The notes: a model not told the origin generated them from the letters alone. Shown: positions 1 through 37,169, counted from the first letter of the stretch. The stretch: DNA of 64,000 bases from Doris montereyensis (GCA_037039925.1 JAXRKP010000187.1:27501-91500); one strand, 5' to 3'. Made by a program: numbers and translations.

Positions 1-280
1 TGGCTTAACTTCGTCAAAATGCAAACAACGGCTGGCTTAACTTCGTCAAAATGCAACAACGGCTGGTTTAACTTGGTCAAAATGCAAACAACGGCTGGCT
101 TAACTTGGTCAAAATGCAAACAACAGCTGGCTTAACTTCGTCAAAATGCAACAACGGCTGGCTTAACTTCGTCAAAATGCAAACAACGGCTGGTTTAACT
201 TCGTCAAAATGCAAACAACGGCTGGCTTAACTTCGTCAAAATGTAAACAACGGCTGGCTTAACTTCGTCAAAATGGAACA
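1..280. repeat. 32-bp tandem repeat (minisatellite)
   Basis: About nine head-to-tail copies of a 31-33 bp unit containing TTCGTCAAAATGCAAACAAC, with single-base differences and one-base length changes between copies. It runs off the left edge of the window, so the full array is longer. The AAAATGCA core recurs in the hairpin at 854-923. Confidence 0.95.
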
Positions 281-853
281 GGTTTTTGTAAGTCTGTCTT
301 CACTTTGTTGCATTTAAAGAGCCAATCCCTGTGAAAAAATTAACTAAATAACCTCCTCTCGCCTCATTCCAGTGACACAATCTGCCACGCAGGTGTATGT
401 ACGTATGTGTGTGCGCGTGGGTGTCTGTGTGTGTCTGTGCTTGTCACAACCAACTACTCTCATTTCTCAACTAATCTTGGCTGTATCGGCTCTGGTCACC
501 CTCACCCTCACATTCCCTTCCTCAACCGATAAGTCTGCCGCCAGACACAGTCCGATCATCTATCTCTCTTTGATCACGGTGAGAAACTGAGAAAGGCCTT
601 GTGTCGCGTTTACGCACGGAGATCGTACCCTGTAGGACACTATTGACACGTCTGTCAACCAGTTAAAAAACAACCTTGTTGCCAAAGTCTTACCATCACC
701 ACCCCTTGTTGTAGTCTTGAGTGAGAGAAGAATGACAATGTACCAAATCTATGAAAAGGCCGAATATCAAACAAACCAAAAAAAAATAAGGAAAAGGAGA
801 GACAGACAGAGCGGCAATGCAGTAAATACACAGTAATGTGTCATGGCCTTTGA

Positions 854-923
854 CTCCGCCAAAATGCAACTTCGCCAAATTACACGATTTTTTGTCACCT
901 TTTGACGGTGCATTTTGGCGGAG
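854..923. repeat. Perfect 15-bp inverted repeat (hairpin)
   Basis: CTCCGCCAAAATGCA at 854-868 is exactly repeated as its reverse complement at 909-923, with a 40-bp loop. The arm resembles part of the repeat at 1-280, so this may be a remnant of two oppositely oriented units. Confidence 0.85.
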
Positions 924-1279
924 ACCAAAGTATTATCGTTCCCTCAAATGCATGTTGGGATTGTTATTACTAGATCTATGGTGCTGGGCATAGGCCTACC
1001 ACCATTGCCTACACCACCCAATCCCTCATTAGCCTCCGTCCGCCCTAGCCCCGCCCGCCACGTCCCAATCAACTGCGTGCGTATCCATGCACTCCGAGAT
1101 GGGTGTGTGACTGTTTTTTGCATTGCAGTTTGTAGTTGTTTCGCAGTACAGAATGAAGTTTTAATAGAAAATGGAAGGATTATCCACAGAATTGGGAGTT
1201 ATTTATTCAAATGAAATATTTAAAGTTAAACTAGATGTGTCATGTCAAACGTATTCAAATTATTCACACTTCTTATACA

Positions 1280-1390
1280 AAGGAGCCACAGTGGAGTGAA
1301 GTCAAAGGTGAAAAACGATACTAAATGACAACTCCACCAATGGTTATACCCGAAACGTTACGTCTTTCTTCTGTCTTTATTGTTTTTTTC
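1280..1390. mobile_element. Fragment of a small TIR element (MITE-like)
   Basis: It contains AAGGAGCCACAGTGGAGTGA and, further on, GACAACTCCACCAAT and CCCGAAACGTTACGT. The same blocks occur in the elements at 4260-4460, 10225-10415, 10600-10870 and 11125-11245. No transposase is present, so it would be non-autonomous. Confidence 0.6.
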
Positions 1391-1689
1391 CACACTTTAG
1401 ATTGAGTTGGATTTGTCGAGTTCATTTATGCAAGTCAGTACCCTCCAACAAATCATTATTACCACTCCCATATCATCACGTGAGCCAGAACGTCGATTTA
1501 GTACTTTGAAAAGGACAAAAGAGACTCAATTCAATGGCAGTTTTATCAACTCATTGCGATTTTAATCATAAAGTCTTCAACAAATTTGCAAGTCGTAAGG
1601 AAAGATGGGCCCTTTTCAACTTTAAGTATGACGGCACGACAATGTGCTTATATAACAGTCTATACAACTATTTATGACATGCTACTTGA

Positions 1690-2425
1690 TTTGACTTATA
1701 CCCTTGTACCCCGGGTGGGACATAGGTCGCCAATGAGGTCTCTCCACTTTCACTCTGTCCTGTGCCACCATCTCTGTCTCGTTCCAGGAAAAGCCCAGCT
1801 GCCGAGCTTCCTACAGGATTGATCTCCACCATATTGTCTTTGGTCTCCTCGACCTCTCTTCCCTTGTGGATTCCATTTCAAGGCCTGCCACGTTATGTTC
1901 GCTGATGATTTTCTAAAGGTGAGTCCAAGCTGTCACCATTTCCTTCTCTTAATCTGTACTTCCCTCGGTTGTCAATGTGTCTTTTCCCAAAGTTATTCGT
2001 TTGTAGTTTTATCAAACCATTTGAATGATGTGTAGGTTTTGTCTCAGGCATCTGTTAATAAATGTTCTAGTGGATGTTTTAGTGGTGCGCCATGTTTCAA
2101 AGGCATACAAAGGACTGATTTTATGTTTGTGTTGAAAATACGGTTTTTGGTTCTTAGGAATTCCAAAATGGTCTTAGGGGTCATAACTGCTGCTGTTACC
2201 TTCCCAAGTCTGGCGCTGATATCCTGGTATGTCCCTCCTGTTTTGCTTACGACACTGCCTAAATATGTGAACCTGCCGACATCTTCTAATTCCATTCCAT
2301 CAAGTGCGATGTTGTTATTATCCAAGTTATTAATTCTGAGCACTTTAGTTTTCATTTTGTGTATATTCATTCCCACTTTCGCTACTTCCTTGACCGCTCT
2401 GATTGTTTTTTCCTCGGACATGTCC
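1690..2425 (-). pseudogene. Decayed non-LTR retrotransposon, 3' end of the RT ORF
   Basis: The minus strand from 2425 to 2044 encodes a stretch with GMELEDVGRFTYLGSVVSKT followed by YQDISARLGK, a signature of the region after the reverse-transcriptase core in LINE-type polymerases. It continues in other frames to about 1690 with a KWNPQGKRGRG-like block and a terminal WRDLIGDLCPTRGTR-like block, typical of the end of such ORFs. Several frameshifts and stops make it non-functional. The catalytic YxDD region and the endonuclease are absent, as in a 5'-truncated insertion. Confidence 0.8.
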
Positions 2426-2844
2426 TACGTATGTCAAATGACTCTCTACTTCGCCACTGCATGTTATGCGTATGTCAATGACTCCTCTGTTTTGTACAAG
2501 GCTCACCACATTAATGTACATGTACATGGGTTTTGTTTGGAGTTTTTCCAGTTCTTCCGATTTTATTCTTTCGAACCATCATGCCCGTATACTTATAGAA
2601 GTAAAGACGATCGAGTAATAATGTACTGTAACCACAACAGGCTTTTAAACCAGACCTGCATAAATTATACAAATACATGTAATTAGAATAAGTACGGAAT
2701 ATAATAATACTGGTGGACGTGGGTATGGTCTTAAACTCCAGGGGGAAAACTCAAATATAAGCAGTGTCTGTGGTTAGACTTCAACATGAGAACAAAAGAC
2801 GAATTCTAATGTTCTCTCCACCGAACGGAATATCAAAAACTCTG

Positions 2845-4140
2845 CCTTTGTTCGTGTTCAATAGACTGTGAGCTAGCATCAATGTGTAGACTAAAGTACA
2901 TCTAGATGTTCTTCAATAGACGTTAAGCTAGCATCAATGGGTAGTCGAAAGTAGACACACATGTAGTTGTTCTTCAGTAGACTGTGAGCTAGAATCAATG
3001 GGTGAGATGGTTGGTTTTCAATATACTAAGCTAGCACCAATAGGTAGACTGGTTGGTCTTCAATAGATAGTGAGCTATCACCAATGGGTACACTGTGCGG
3101 TCTGCAATAGACATTGTAAGCTATCACCAATGGGTAGACTGTGCGGTCTGCAATAGACATTGTAAGCTATCACCAATGGGTAGACTGGCTGTGTTCGGTC
3201 TTCAATAGACATTGTTCAATAGACTATCACCAATGGGTAGACTGTGCGGTCTTCAATAGACATTGTAAGCTAGCACCAATGGGTACACTGTGCGGTCTTC
3301 AATAGACATTGTAAGCTAGCACCAATGGGTAGACTGTTTCGGTCTTCAATAGACATTGTAAGCTAGCACCAATGGGTAGACTGTGCGGTCTTCAATAGAC
3401 ATTGTAAGCTAGCACCAATGGGTACACTGTGCGGTCTGCAATAGACATTGTAAGCTAGCACCAATGGGTACACTGTGCGGTTCAATAGACATTGTAAGCT
3501 AGCACCAATGGGTACACTGTGCGGTCTGCAATAGACATTGTAAGCTAGCACCAATGGGTAGACTAGTCTTCAATAGACGCTGTAAGCTAGCACCAATGGG
3601 TAGACTGGTTAGTCTTCAATAGATAGTAAGCTAGCACCAATGGGTAGACTGGTTAATCTTCAATAGATAGTAAGCTAGCACCAATGGATAGACTGGTTAG
3701 TCTTCAATAGATAGTAAGCTAGCACCAATGGGTAGACTGGTTAGTCTTCAATAGATAGTAAGCTAGCACCAATGGATAGACTGGTTAGTCTTCAATAGAT
3801 AGTAAGCTAGCACCAATGGGTAGACTGGGTCTTCAATAGTCACCAATGGGTAGACTGGTTAGTCTTCAATAGATAGTAGCTAGCACCAATGGGTAGACTG
3901 GTTAGTCTTTAATAGATAGTAAGCTAGCACCAATGGATAGACTGGTTAGTCTTCAATAGATAGTAAGCTAGCACCAATGGGTAGACTGGTTAGTCTTCAA
4001 TAGATAGTAAGCTAGCACCAATGGGTAGACTGGTTAGTCTTCAATAGATAGTAAGCTAGCACCAATGGGTAGACTGGTTAGTCTTCAATAGAAGCTGTAA
4101 GCTAGCACCAATAGGTAGACTGGTTGGTCTTCAATAGATT
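2845..4140 (+). repeat. Satellite array, orientation 1 (~45-bp unit)
   Basis: About 28 tandem units of 42-46 bp with the core AAGCTAGCACCAATGGGTAG followed by TCTTCAATAGA. Sub-blocks differ: units near 3100-3550 carry a GTGCGGTCT variant, while those from 3590 carry GGTTAGTCT. These local variant blocks point to recent local amplification. Confidence 0.95.
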
Positions 4141-4584
4141 GTAAGAAAAAGACAGTGATGATAAGATTCTAGACCTGAACCTTCCACTCTCGCTCATTCT
4201 TCACACTCCCTCTGCTATGTTTCTCATCATCACTGTCTTTTTCTTTCTTTCTTTCTCCTTTATGTTTTTCTTCTGACATCCCATTGTGTGATGCCTGGGG
4301 TAGTACTTAGATTTAGATTCTAGATATTTCTCGTTTGTTGTCTGACGAAGGGTTACACGAAACGTCACGTGATTGTTCTGTCTTTATTAGTGGAGTTGTC
4401 ACTTATTGTCATATTTCGCCAAAGTTAAACGGTGATCAACGACAATATATAAGTGACAACTCCACCAAAGAAGATAGATCAAACAGGCGACGTTACGGAT
4501 AGCAAAGACGATTAATAAAGTAGCAGTAAACACAGATTAAAAAACGCAAACAACAAACAGATGTGGCATGGCAACTTCAAATAT
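4141..4584. mobile_element. Spacer at the satellite inversion point with a hairpin and a TIR element
   Basis: This unique segment separates oppositely oriented satellite blocks. It begins with a perfect 18-bp inverted repeat (144-161 and 227-244 past 4000, with the core AAAAAGACAGTGATGA). It then carries the MITE-like blocks CGAAACGTCACGTG and AGTGGAGTTGTCACTTATTG, and a second, inverted GTGACAACTCCACC near 4450. It is related to 10600-10870. Confidence 0.7.
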
Positions 4585-6663
4585 CCAATTGACTATATTA
4601 TTACTAGTCAACTAGTCTATCCATTGGCGTAGCTCACTATGTACTGAAGACCAACTAGTCTATCCATTGGTGTTAGCTTACTATGTACTGAAGACCAACT
4701 AGTCTAGCCTACTTCACTATGTAAGACCAACTAGTCTATCTAGCTCACTATGTACTGAAGACCAACTAGTCTATCCATTGGCGTTAGCTCACTTTGTACT
4801 AAAGACCAACTAGTCTATCCATTGGCGTTAGCTTACTTTGTACTGAAGACCAACTAGTCTATCCATTGGCGTTAGCTTACTTTGTACTGAAGACCAACTA
4901 GTCTGTCCATTGGCGCAACTCATTATTGGCTAAAGCCAACTATTCTACTGAAGACCAACTAGTCTATCCATTGGCGTTAGCTCACTATGTACTGAAGACC
5001 AACTAGTCTACCCATTGGCGTTAGCTCACTATGTACTAAAGACCAACTAGTCTATCCATTGGCTATGTACTAGACCAACTAGTACTTTGCTAGCTACTAT
5101 GTACTAAAGACCAACTAGTCTATCCATTGGCGTTAGCTCACTATGTACTGAAGACCAACTAGTCTACCCTCCACGTTGGCGTACTAAAGACCAACTAGTC
5201 TATCCACTATGTACTGAAGACCAACTTAGTACTATCCATTGGCGCTAGCTTACTATGTACTGAAGACCAACTAGTCTATCCATTGGCGTTAGCTCACTAT
5301 GTACTGAAGACCAACTAGTCTATCCATTGGCGTTAGCTCACTATGTACTGAAGACCAACTAGTCTACCCTTGGCACTAGCTTACTATGTATTGAAGACCA
5401 ACTAGTCTATCCATTGGCGTTACCTCACTATGTATTGAAGACCAACTAGTCTATCCATTGGCGTTACCTCACTATGTATTGAAGACCAACTAGTCTATCC
5501 ATTGGCGTTACCTCACTTTGTATTGAAGACCAACTAGTCTATCCATTGCGTTACTCACTATGTATTGAAGACCAACTATCTATCCATTGGCGTTACCTCA
5601 CTATGTATTGAAGACCAACTAGTCTATCCATTGGCGTTACCTCACTATGTATTGAAGACCAACTAGTCTACCCATTGGCGATAGCTTACTATGTATTGAA
5701 GACCAACTAGTCTACCCATTGGCGATAGTTACTATGCTTGAAGACCAACTAGTCTACCCATTGAAGACCAACTAGTCTACCCATTAGCACTTGCTTAATA
5801 TGTATTGAAGACCAACCAGTCTGTATTGAATTGAAAACCAACCAGTCTACCCATTAGCACTAGCTTACTATGTATTGAAGACCAACCAGTCTACCCATTA
5901 GCACTAGCTTACTATGTATTGAAGACCAACTAGTCTACCCATTGGCGATAGCTTACTATGTATTGAAGACCAACTAGTCTACCCATTGGCGCCAGCTTAA
6001 AATGTATTGAAGACCAACTAGTCTACCCATTAGTGCTAGTTTAAATTTAAGACCAACTAGTCTACCCATTAGTGCTAGTTTAAATCTAAGACCAACTAGT
6101 CTACCCATTAGTGCTAGCTTAAAATGTATTGAAGACCGACTAGTCTACCGATTGGCTAGCTTAAAATGTATTGAAGACCAACTAGTCTACCGATTGGCGC
6201 TAGCTTAAAATGTATTGAAGACCAACTAGTCTACCCATTGGTGCTAACTTAAATGTATTGAAGACCAACTAGTCTACCGATTGGCGCTAGCTTAAAATGT
6301 ATTGAAGACCAACTAGTCTACCCATTGGTGCTAACTTACTATGTACTGAAGACCAACTAGTCTACCCACTCGTGCTAGCTTACAGTGTATTGAAGACAAA
6401 CTAGTCTACCCACTCGTGCTAGCTTACAATGTATTGAAGACCAACTAGTCTATGCACTGGTGCTAGTTTACAGTCTATTGAAGACCTACTAGTCTGCCCA
6501 TTAGTGATAGCTTGCAATCTATTGAAGACCAACTAGTTTACCCACTGAAGCTAGCTTTCAATGTAATGAAGACCTACTAGTCTATGCACTGGTGCTAGCT
6601 TACAATCTATGAAATACCAACTAGTCTGCCCGTTTCTCCGTTACAGAAGGCTCCTAGGTATCT

Positions 6664-6701
<38 letters not shown>

Positions 6702-9700
6702 GGTACTAGCTTACAGTCTATTGAACACCTACCAGTCTACTCATTCATGCTAGCTTACAGTTCTAGTCTAACCAGTCTACTCATTGATGCTAGCTTACAG
6801 TCTATTGAACACCAACCAGTCTACTCATTGGTGCTAGTTTACAGTTACAGTCTATTGAACACCAACCAGTCTACTCATTGGTGCTAGCTTACAGTCTATT
6901 GAACACCAACCAGTCTACTCATTGGTGCTAGTTTACAGTTACAGTCTATTGAACGCCTACCAGTCTACTCATTGGTGCTAGTTTACAGTTACAGTCTATT
7001 GAACACCAACCAGTCTACTCATTGGTGCTAATAGTCTATTGAACACCAACAGTCTATTGTTACAGTCTATTGAACATCAACCAGTCTACTCATTGGTGCT
7101 AGTTTACAGTTACAGTCTATTGAACACCAACCAGTCTACTCATTGGTGCTAGTTTACAGTTACAGTCTATTGAACACCAACCAGTCTACTCATTGGTGCT
7201 AGTTTACAGTTACAGTCTATTGAACACCAACCAGTCTACTCATTGGTGCTAGTTTACAGTCTATTGAACACCAACAGTCTATGATGCTAGCTTACAGTCT
7301 ATTGAACACCAACCAGTCTACTCATTGATGCTAGCTTACAGTCTATTGAACACCAACCAGTCTACTCATTGATGCTAGCTTACAGTCTATTGAACACCAA
7401 CCAGTCTACTCATTGGTGCTAGCTTACAGTCTATTGAACACCAACCAGTCTACTCATTGATGCTAGCTTACTATTGAACACCAACCAGTCTACTATTGGT
7501 GCTAGTTTACAGTTACAGTCTATTGAACGCCTACCAGTCTACTCATTGATGCTAGCTTACAGTCTATTGAACACCAACCAGTCTACTCATGCTGGTTCTA
7601 GTCTAACCAGTCTACTCATTGATGCTAGCTTACAGTCTATTGAACACCAAACCAGTCTAGTTTACAGTTACAGTCTATTGAATGCTAGTCTACTCATTCA
7701 TGCTTACAGTCTATTAACCACACTCAATGCTAGTCTACTCATTGGTGCTAGTTTATTGAACACCAACCAGTCTTACAGTCTATTGAACACCAACTAATCT
7801 ACTCATTCATGCTAGCTTACATTCTATTGAACACATTGGTGCTAGCTTACAGTTACAGTCTATTGAACACCAACTAGTCTACTCATTACAGCTTACAGTC
7901 TATTGAACACAACTAATCAACCAGTCTAGCTTCATTCTATTGAACACCAACCAGTCTACTCATTGGTGCTAGTTTACAGTTACAGTCTATTGAACGCCTA
8001 CCAGTCTAATTGGTGCTAGTTTCTACAGTCATTGAACACCAATGCTAGCTTACAGTCTATTGAACACCAACCAGTCTACTCATTGGTGCTAGCTTACCAG
8101 TCTATTTACAGTCTCTATTGAACACAACCAGTCTACAACCATTCATGCTAGTTTTACAGTCTATTGAACACCAACCAGTCTACTCATTGGTGCTAGTTTA
8201 CAGTTACAGTCTATTGAACACCAACCAGTCTACTCATTGGTGCTAGTGCTATTGAACACCAACCAGTTACTTACAGTCTCTATTGAACACCAACCAGTCT
8301 ACTCATTGGTGCTAGCTATTACCAGTTACAGTCTATTGAACACCAACCAGTCTACTCATTGGTGCTAGTTTAAGTTACAGTCTATTGAACACCAAATCTA
8401 CTCATTGATCTACAGTCTATTGAACACCAACCAGTGCTAGCTAGTTTACAGTTACAGTCTATTGAACACCAACTAGTCTACTCATTGGTGCTAGCTTACA
8501 GTTACAGTCTATTGAACACCAACCAACATTCATGCTAGCTTACACCAACTAGTCTACTCATTGATGCTAGCTTACAGTCTATTGAACACCAACCAGTCTA
8601 CTCATTGGTGCTAGTTTACAGTTACAGTCTATTGAACACCAACTAGTCTACTCATTCATGCTAGCTTACAGTCTATTGAACACTACAACTAGTCTACTCA
8701 TTGCTTACAGTGCTAGCATTGGTGCTAGTTACAGTCTATTGAACACCAACTAGTCTACTCATTGATGCTAGCTTACAGTCTATTGAACACAACTAGTCTA
8801 CTCATTGATGCTAGCTTACAGTCTATTGAAACCAACTAGTCTACTCATTGATGCTAGCTCTACAGTCTATTGAACAACAACTAGTCTACTCATTGATGCT
8901 AGCTTACAGTCTATTGAACACCAACTAGTCTACTCATTGGTGCTAGCTTACAGTCTATTGAACACCAACTAGTCTACTCATTGATGCTAGCAGTCTATTA
9001 CAGTACTATTGAACACAGTCAAAACACTCTACCCATTGATGCTAGCTTACAGTCTATTGAAAACAACCAGTCTACTCATTGATGCTAGCTTACAGTCCAT
9101 TGTATTGAACACCAACTATCTACTCTACTCATTGATGCTAGCCAGTCTACTCATTGATGCTAGCTTACAGTCTATTGAACACCAACTAGTCTACTCATTG
9201 ATGCTAGCAGTTACAGTCTATTGAACACCAACCAGTCTACTCATTGATGCTAGCTTATGCTAGTCTATTGAACACAAACTAGTCTACTCATTGGTGCTAG
9301 CTTATAGTTACAGTTTATTGAACACCAACTAATCTACTCATTGGTGCTAGCAGTTACAGTCTATTGAACACCAACTAGTCTACTCATTGGTGTTAGCATA
9401 CAGTCTATTGAACACCAACTAGTCTACTCATTGATGCTAGCCTACAGTCTATTGAACACCAACTAGTCTACTCATTGATGCTAGCTTACAGTCTATTGAA
9501 CACCAACTAGTCTACTCATTGATGCTAGCACTTTACAGTCTATTGAACACAACTAGTCTATTCATTGATGCTAGCTTACAGTCTATTGAACACAACATAG
9601 TCTACTCCATTGATGCTAGCTTACAGTCTATTGAACACTAGAACTAGTCTACTCATTGATGCTAGCATGTTACAGTCTATTGAGCACCAACCAGTCTACT

Positions 9701-10235
9701 CATTGGTGTTAGCTTACAGTCAATTGAACACCAACTAGTCTACTCATTGGTGCTAGCTTACACTTTACAGTCTATTGAAAACAACATAGTCTACCCATTG
9801 ATGCTAGCTTACAGTCTATTGAACACAACATAGTCTACCCATTGGTGCTAGCCTACAGTCTATTAAACACCAACCAGTCTACTCATTGATGCTAGCTTCA
9901 GTCTATTGAACACTAACTAGTCTACTCATTGATGCTAGTTTAGTCTATTAAACACCAACCAGTCTACTCATTGATGCTAGCTTACAGTCTATTAAACACC
10001 AACTAGTGTACTCTACTCATTGATGCTAGCTTACAGTCTATTTAACACCAACTAGTCTAGCCTGCTCATTGATGCTAGCTTACAGTCTTTTGAACACCAA
10101 CTAGTCTCGTCGTTGGTGCTAGCCTACAGTCTATTGAACACCAACTAGTCTACCCGTTGGTGTAAGCTTACAGTTTTTTGAACACCAAGTAGTCTATTCA
10201 TTGGTGCAAGCTTACAGTCTATTGAACACAAACAT
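4585..10235 (-). repeat. Satellite array, orientation 2 (same ~45-bp family, inverted)
   Basis: About 125 units whose reverse complement matches the 2845-4140 array: the plus strand reads TACCCATTGGCGCTAGCTTA followed by TTGAAGACCAACTAGTC. The left half (4585-6640) has GAAGACC/TATCCATTGG variants; the right half (6690-10235) has GAACACC/CTCATTGATG variants. A TA microsatellite interrupts at about 6666-6697. Short ORFs across this array are by-products of the unit length and not genes. Confidence 0.95.
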
Positions 10236-10415
10236 CACATTGTGTGATGCCTTAGGTAGTGCTTAGATCTCGATCTACATGTATATCATTTCGTTTGCTG
10301 TCTGACGAAGAATTAAACCCGAAACGTCATGTGTTTGTTCTGTCTTTATTAGTAGAGTTGTCACTTGTTATATTTCACATTTGCCATCACTACACTGTGG
10401 CTCCTTCGTAGTTTT
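10225..10415. mobile_element. MITE-like insertion in the satellite
   Basis: Satellite units are interrupted by sequence with GTCTGACGAAGAATTAAACC, CCGAAACGTCATGTG and GTAGAGTTGTCACTTGTTAT, ending in CACTGTGGCTCCTTCGTA, the same terminal block seen in the neighbouring copies. Confidence 0.65.
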
Positions 10416-10599
10416 GAACACAAACTAGTCTATTCATTGGTGCTAGCTTACAGTCTATTGAACACAACCTAGCCTATTCATTTGTGCTAGCTTACAGTAT
10501 ATTGAACACCAATTAGTATTCCCATTGACGCTAGCCTACATTCTATTGAATACCAACTAGTCTTCCCATTGGTGCTAGCCTACAGTCTATTGAACACAA

Positions 10600-10870
10600 A
10601 ATACGAAATATGACAATAAGTGACAACTCCACTAATAAAGACAGAACAAACATGTGACGTTTCGGGTATAACCCTTCGTCAGACAACAAACGAGAAATAT
10701 TTAGAATCTAGATCTAAGTAATACCTCCGGCATCACACAATGATGTCAGAAGAAAAACATAAAGGAGAAAGAAAGAAAGAAAAAGATGGTGATGTTAAGA
10801 AACGTAGCAGAGGCGGGTGATTATTGTCATATTTCGCCTTTGACTTCACTCCATTGTGGCTCCTTCGTAT
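10600..10870. mobile_element. Small TIR element (MITE-like), fullest copy
   Basis: The left side reads CGAAATATGACAATAAGTGA and the right side returns ATTGTCATATTTCGCC in reverse complement, followed by TTTGACTTCACTCC and GTGGCTCCTTCGTA. The interior matches 4260-4460 in inverted orientation, including a GAAA-rich run. No ORF is present. Related copies lie at 1280, 4141-4584, 10225 and 11125. Confidence 0.7.
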
Positions 10871-11124
10871 TGAACACAAAATAGTCTTCCGATTGATGCT
10901 AGTCTATTGAACACCAACTAGTCTTCCGATTGATGCTAGCCTACAATTTATTGAACACAAAATAGTCTTCCGATTGATGCTAGCCTACAGTCTATTGAAC
11001 ACCAACTAGTCTTCCGATTGATGCTAGCCTACAGTCTATTGAACACAAACTAGCCTACTCATTTGTGCTAGCTTAGTCTATTGAATACCAACTAGTCTTC
11101 CCATTGATGCTAGCTTACAGTCTA

Positions 11125-11245
11125 TTGAACATAAACTAAAGGTGAAAAACGACAATAAGTGTTTGTTATCTCTTTATTGGTGCAGTTATCAATTATTGTC
11201 GTTTTTCACCTTTGACTTCATTCCACTGTAGCTCCTTTGTAATGA
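11125..11245. mobile_element. Short TIR element copy
   Basis: It begins AAAGGTGAAAAACGACAATA and ends with the inverse, TATTGTCGTTTTTCACCTTT, near 11193-11212, then TTCCACTGTAGCTCCTTTG. It is a compact copy of the nested family with a very short interior. Confidence 0.7.
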
Positions 11246-11585
11246 ACAGAAACTAGTCTACCCATTGGTGCAAGCTTATAAGTCTATTGAACTAATCGGT
11301 AATTTTACGGTTTAACGGCGTAAATTAAGTGGCTATTTTCTGAGCAATATCATGACAAACAAGCAGTAGATCTAGAAAGAAAAAAAAAAAAAGAAACCGC
11401 ACATGTATGATGTATGTCATTACCTTCACTTAAATGTATGACTTGATTACTAAGACAAAATTTATGACTTACCGTAAGCTAGGTAGGGGACATCACTCCT
11501 AATTTTTCGGTCAAAGGTTATAGATGTCATCGGTCCAAAACACAAAACACAAAAAGGATTAAAAAGCATAAATCAAAAGTAAAAT

Positions 11586-35936
<24,351 letters not shown>

Positions 35937-36279
35937 AAGGTTCTGGGAACCGGTTCTTTTCCTTCAGTCAGAAACCTCTGTGTTGGCGCACCATTGCTTT
36001 GGAGAGATCAAACCAAAGCAGATGACATAATGAGAAAACTGAATTTATGATTATTATATATTTAATCATTTAGATCTAGATCTATATCTGTCCATATCAT
36101 GTGATTAATTTCTTTTCTTTTTTTTTTTTATCTTTGATTTGAATGAAAATTAAGAGGATAGACTAAAATCAGTATAGAATGCTCAACTTCAAACGCCCCA
36201 TGTGAATACAAACTGGTGTAGAAGGCGCTAAAATCAGCAATTATTAGAACAACTAAAATCAAACCAAAGCAGATGACAT

Positions 36280-36302
36280 AATAAAACTGAGATAGAAATA
36301 AA
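36280..36302 (+). terminator. LONP2: Possible LONP2 polyadenylation signals
   Basis: AATAAA at 36280-36285 and again near 36298, about 345 bp past the last possible stop codon. It is the first such motif found by eye and no transcript end is visible. Confidence 0.3.
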
Positions 36303-36309
36303 TCAAGTA

Positions 36310-36790
36310 TGGAATTCTAGAATGAATGATAAGAGAATAGCTAAAATGTGAATAAGAGAATAGCTAAAATCAGTATAGAATGCTAAAACCCATGTGAATA
36401 AGAGGAAAGCTAAAATCAGTATAGAATGCTAAAACCCATGTGATAAGAGGATAGCTAAAATCAGTACAGAATGCTAAAACCCATGTGATAAGAGGAAAGC
36501 TAAAATCAGTATAGAATGCTAAAACCCATGTGAATAGAGGAAAGCTAAAATCAGATAGCTAAAATCAGTGATAAGAGAATGCTAAAATCAGTCTATGTCT
36601 AAAAATGTGATAAGAGGAAAGCTAAAATCAGTATAGAATGCTAAAACCCATGTGATAAAAGGAAAGCTAAAATCAGTACAGAATGCTAAAACCCATGTGA
36701 TAAAAGGAGAAGCTAAAATCAGTATAGAATGCTAAAACCCATGTGAATAAGAGGAAAGCTAAAATCAGTCTAGAATGCTAAAACCCACTG
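36310..36790 (+). repeat. ~46-bp minisatellite downstream of LONP2
   Basis: About nine units with AGCTAAAATCAGTATAGAATG and CTAAAACCCATGTGATAAG. It appears to have started from the CTAAAATCAG words in the duplicated exon 18 region. Confidence 0.92.
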
Positions 36791-36869
36791 TAAAAAACGG
36801 AGGGTGTTATGGTGGTTTGGTTTGGTTGAGTTGTTGGCGTAGATTTTTTAAATTTTTAGTGAGGAGTGA

Positions 36870-37165
36870 AGTAAAGTAAAGTTCCACGCCCAGAGTTGAT
36901 CGTAGGATGACGAGGAGAAGAGCCCTGGTTTTTCACGACGTGTGTGGCATAGCGGCATAGTGTGGTAGTTTGCCGTTGCTTTCCACACCGCCTTCACTTT
37001 TTTTCACTGAGTCTGAACAGACCTAGCTATGCTATAAGCTACCCATTTCACTGCCGGGTTGACAGGAGGGCCAGAAAATTTGCCCCCAGACTGGGAATCG
37101 AACTGGGGCCTCCCGCGTGGCAGTCAGACGCTGCTCTTCTGACTGAGCTGCCTGCGCCTCTTGGA
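36870..37165 (-). mobile_element. SINE family C copy (reverse)
   Basis: The plus strand runs AAAGTTCCACGCCCAGAGTT, TTTGCCGTTGCTTTCCACAC, GACTGGGAATCGAACTGGGG and GCTCTTCTGACTGAGCTGCC, the complement of a tRNA-like B box and A box. Confidence 0.87.
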
Positions 37166-37169
37166 GAGG

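Larger units (their letters stand above)
281..1690. other. Non-genic stretch with a hairpin and a MITE-like piece
   Basis: No convincing exon is seen. A short GT-rich run lies near 395-440. The stretch holds a perfect 15-bp inverted repeat (854-923) and, near 1280-1390, a diverged copy of the TIR element that is nested in the satellite further right. Confidence 0.6.
10395..11295 (-). repeat. Satellite array, interrupted right end
   Basis: About 13 diverged units of the orientation-2 satellite (for example CTTCCGATTGATGCTAGCCT), broken up by TIR elements at about 10600-10870 and 11125-11245. It ends about 290 bp before the LONP2 start codon. Confidence 0.85.

Noticed and set aside
2845..11295. 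CRISPR-like array
   Set aside because: Units are contiguous with no unique spacers, no cas genes, and the DNA is clearly animal; it is a satellite.
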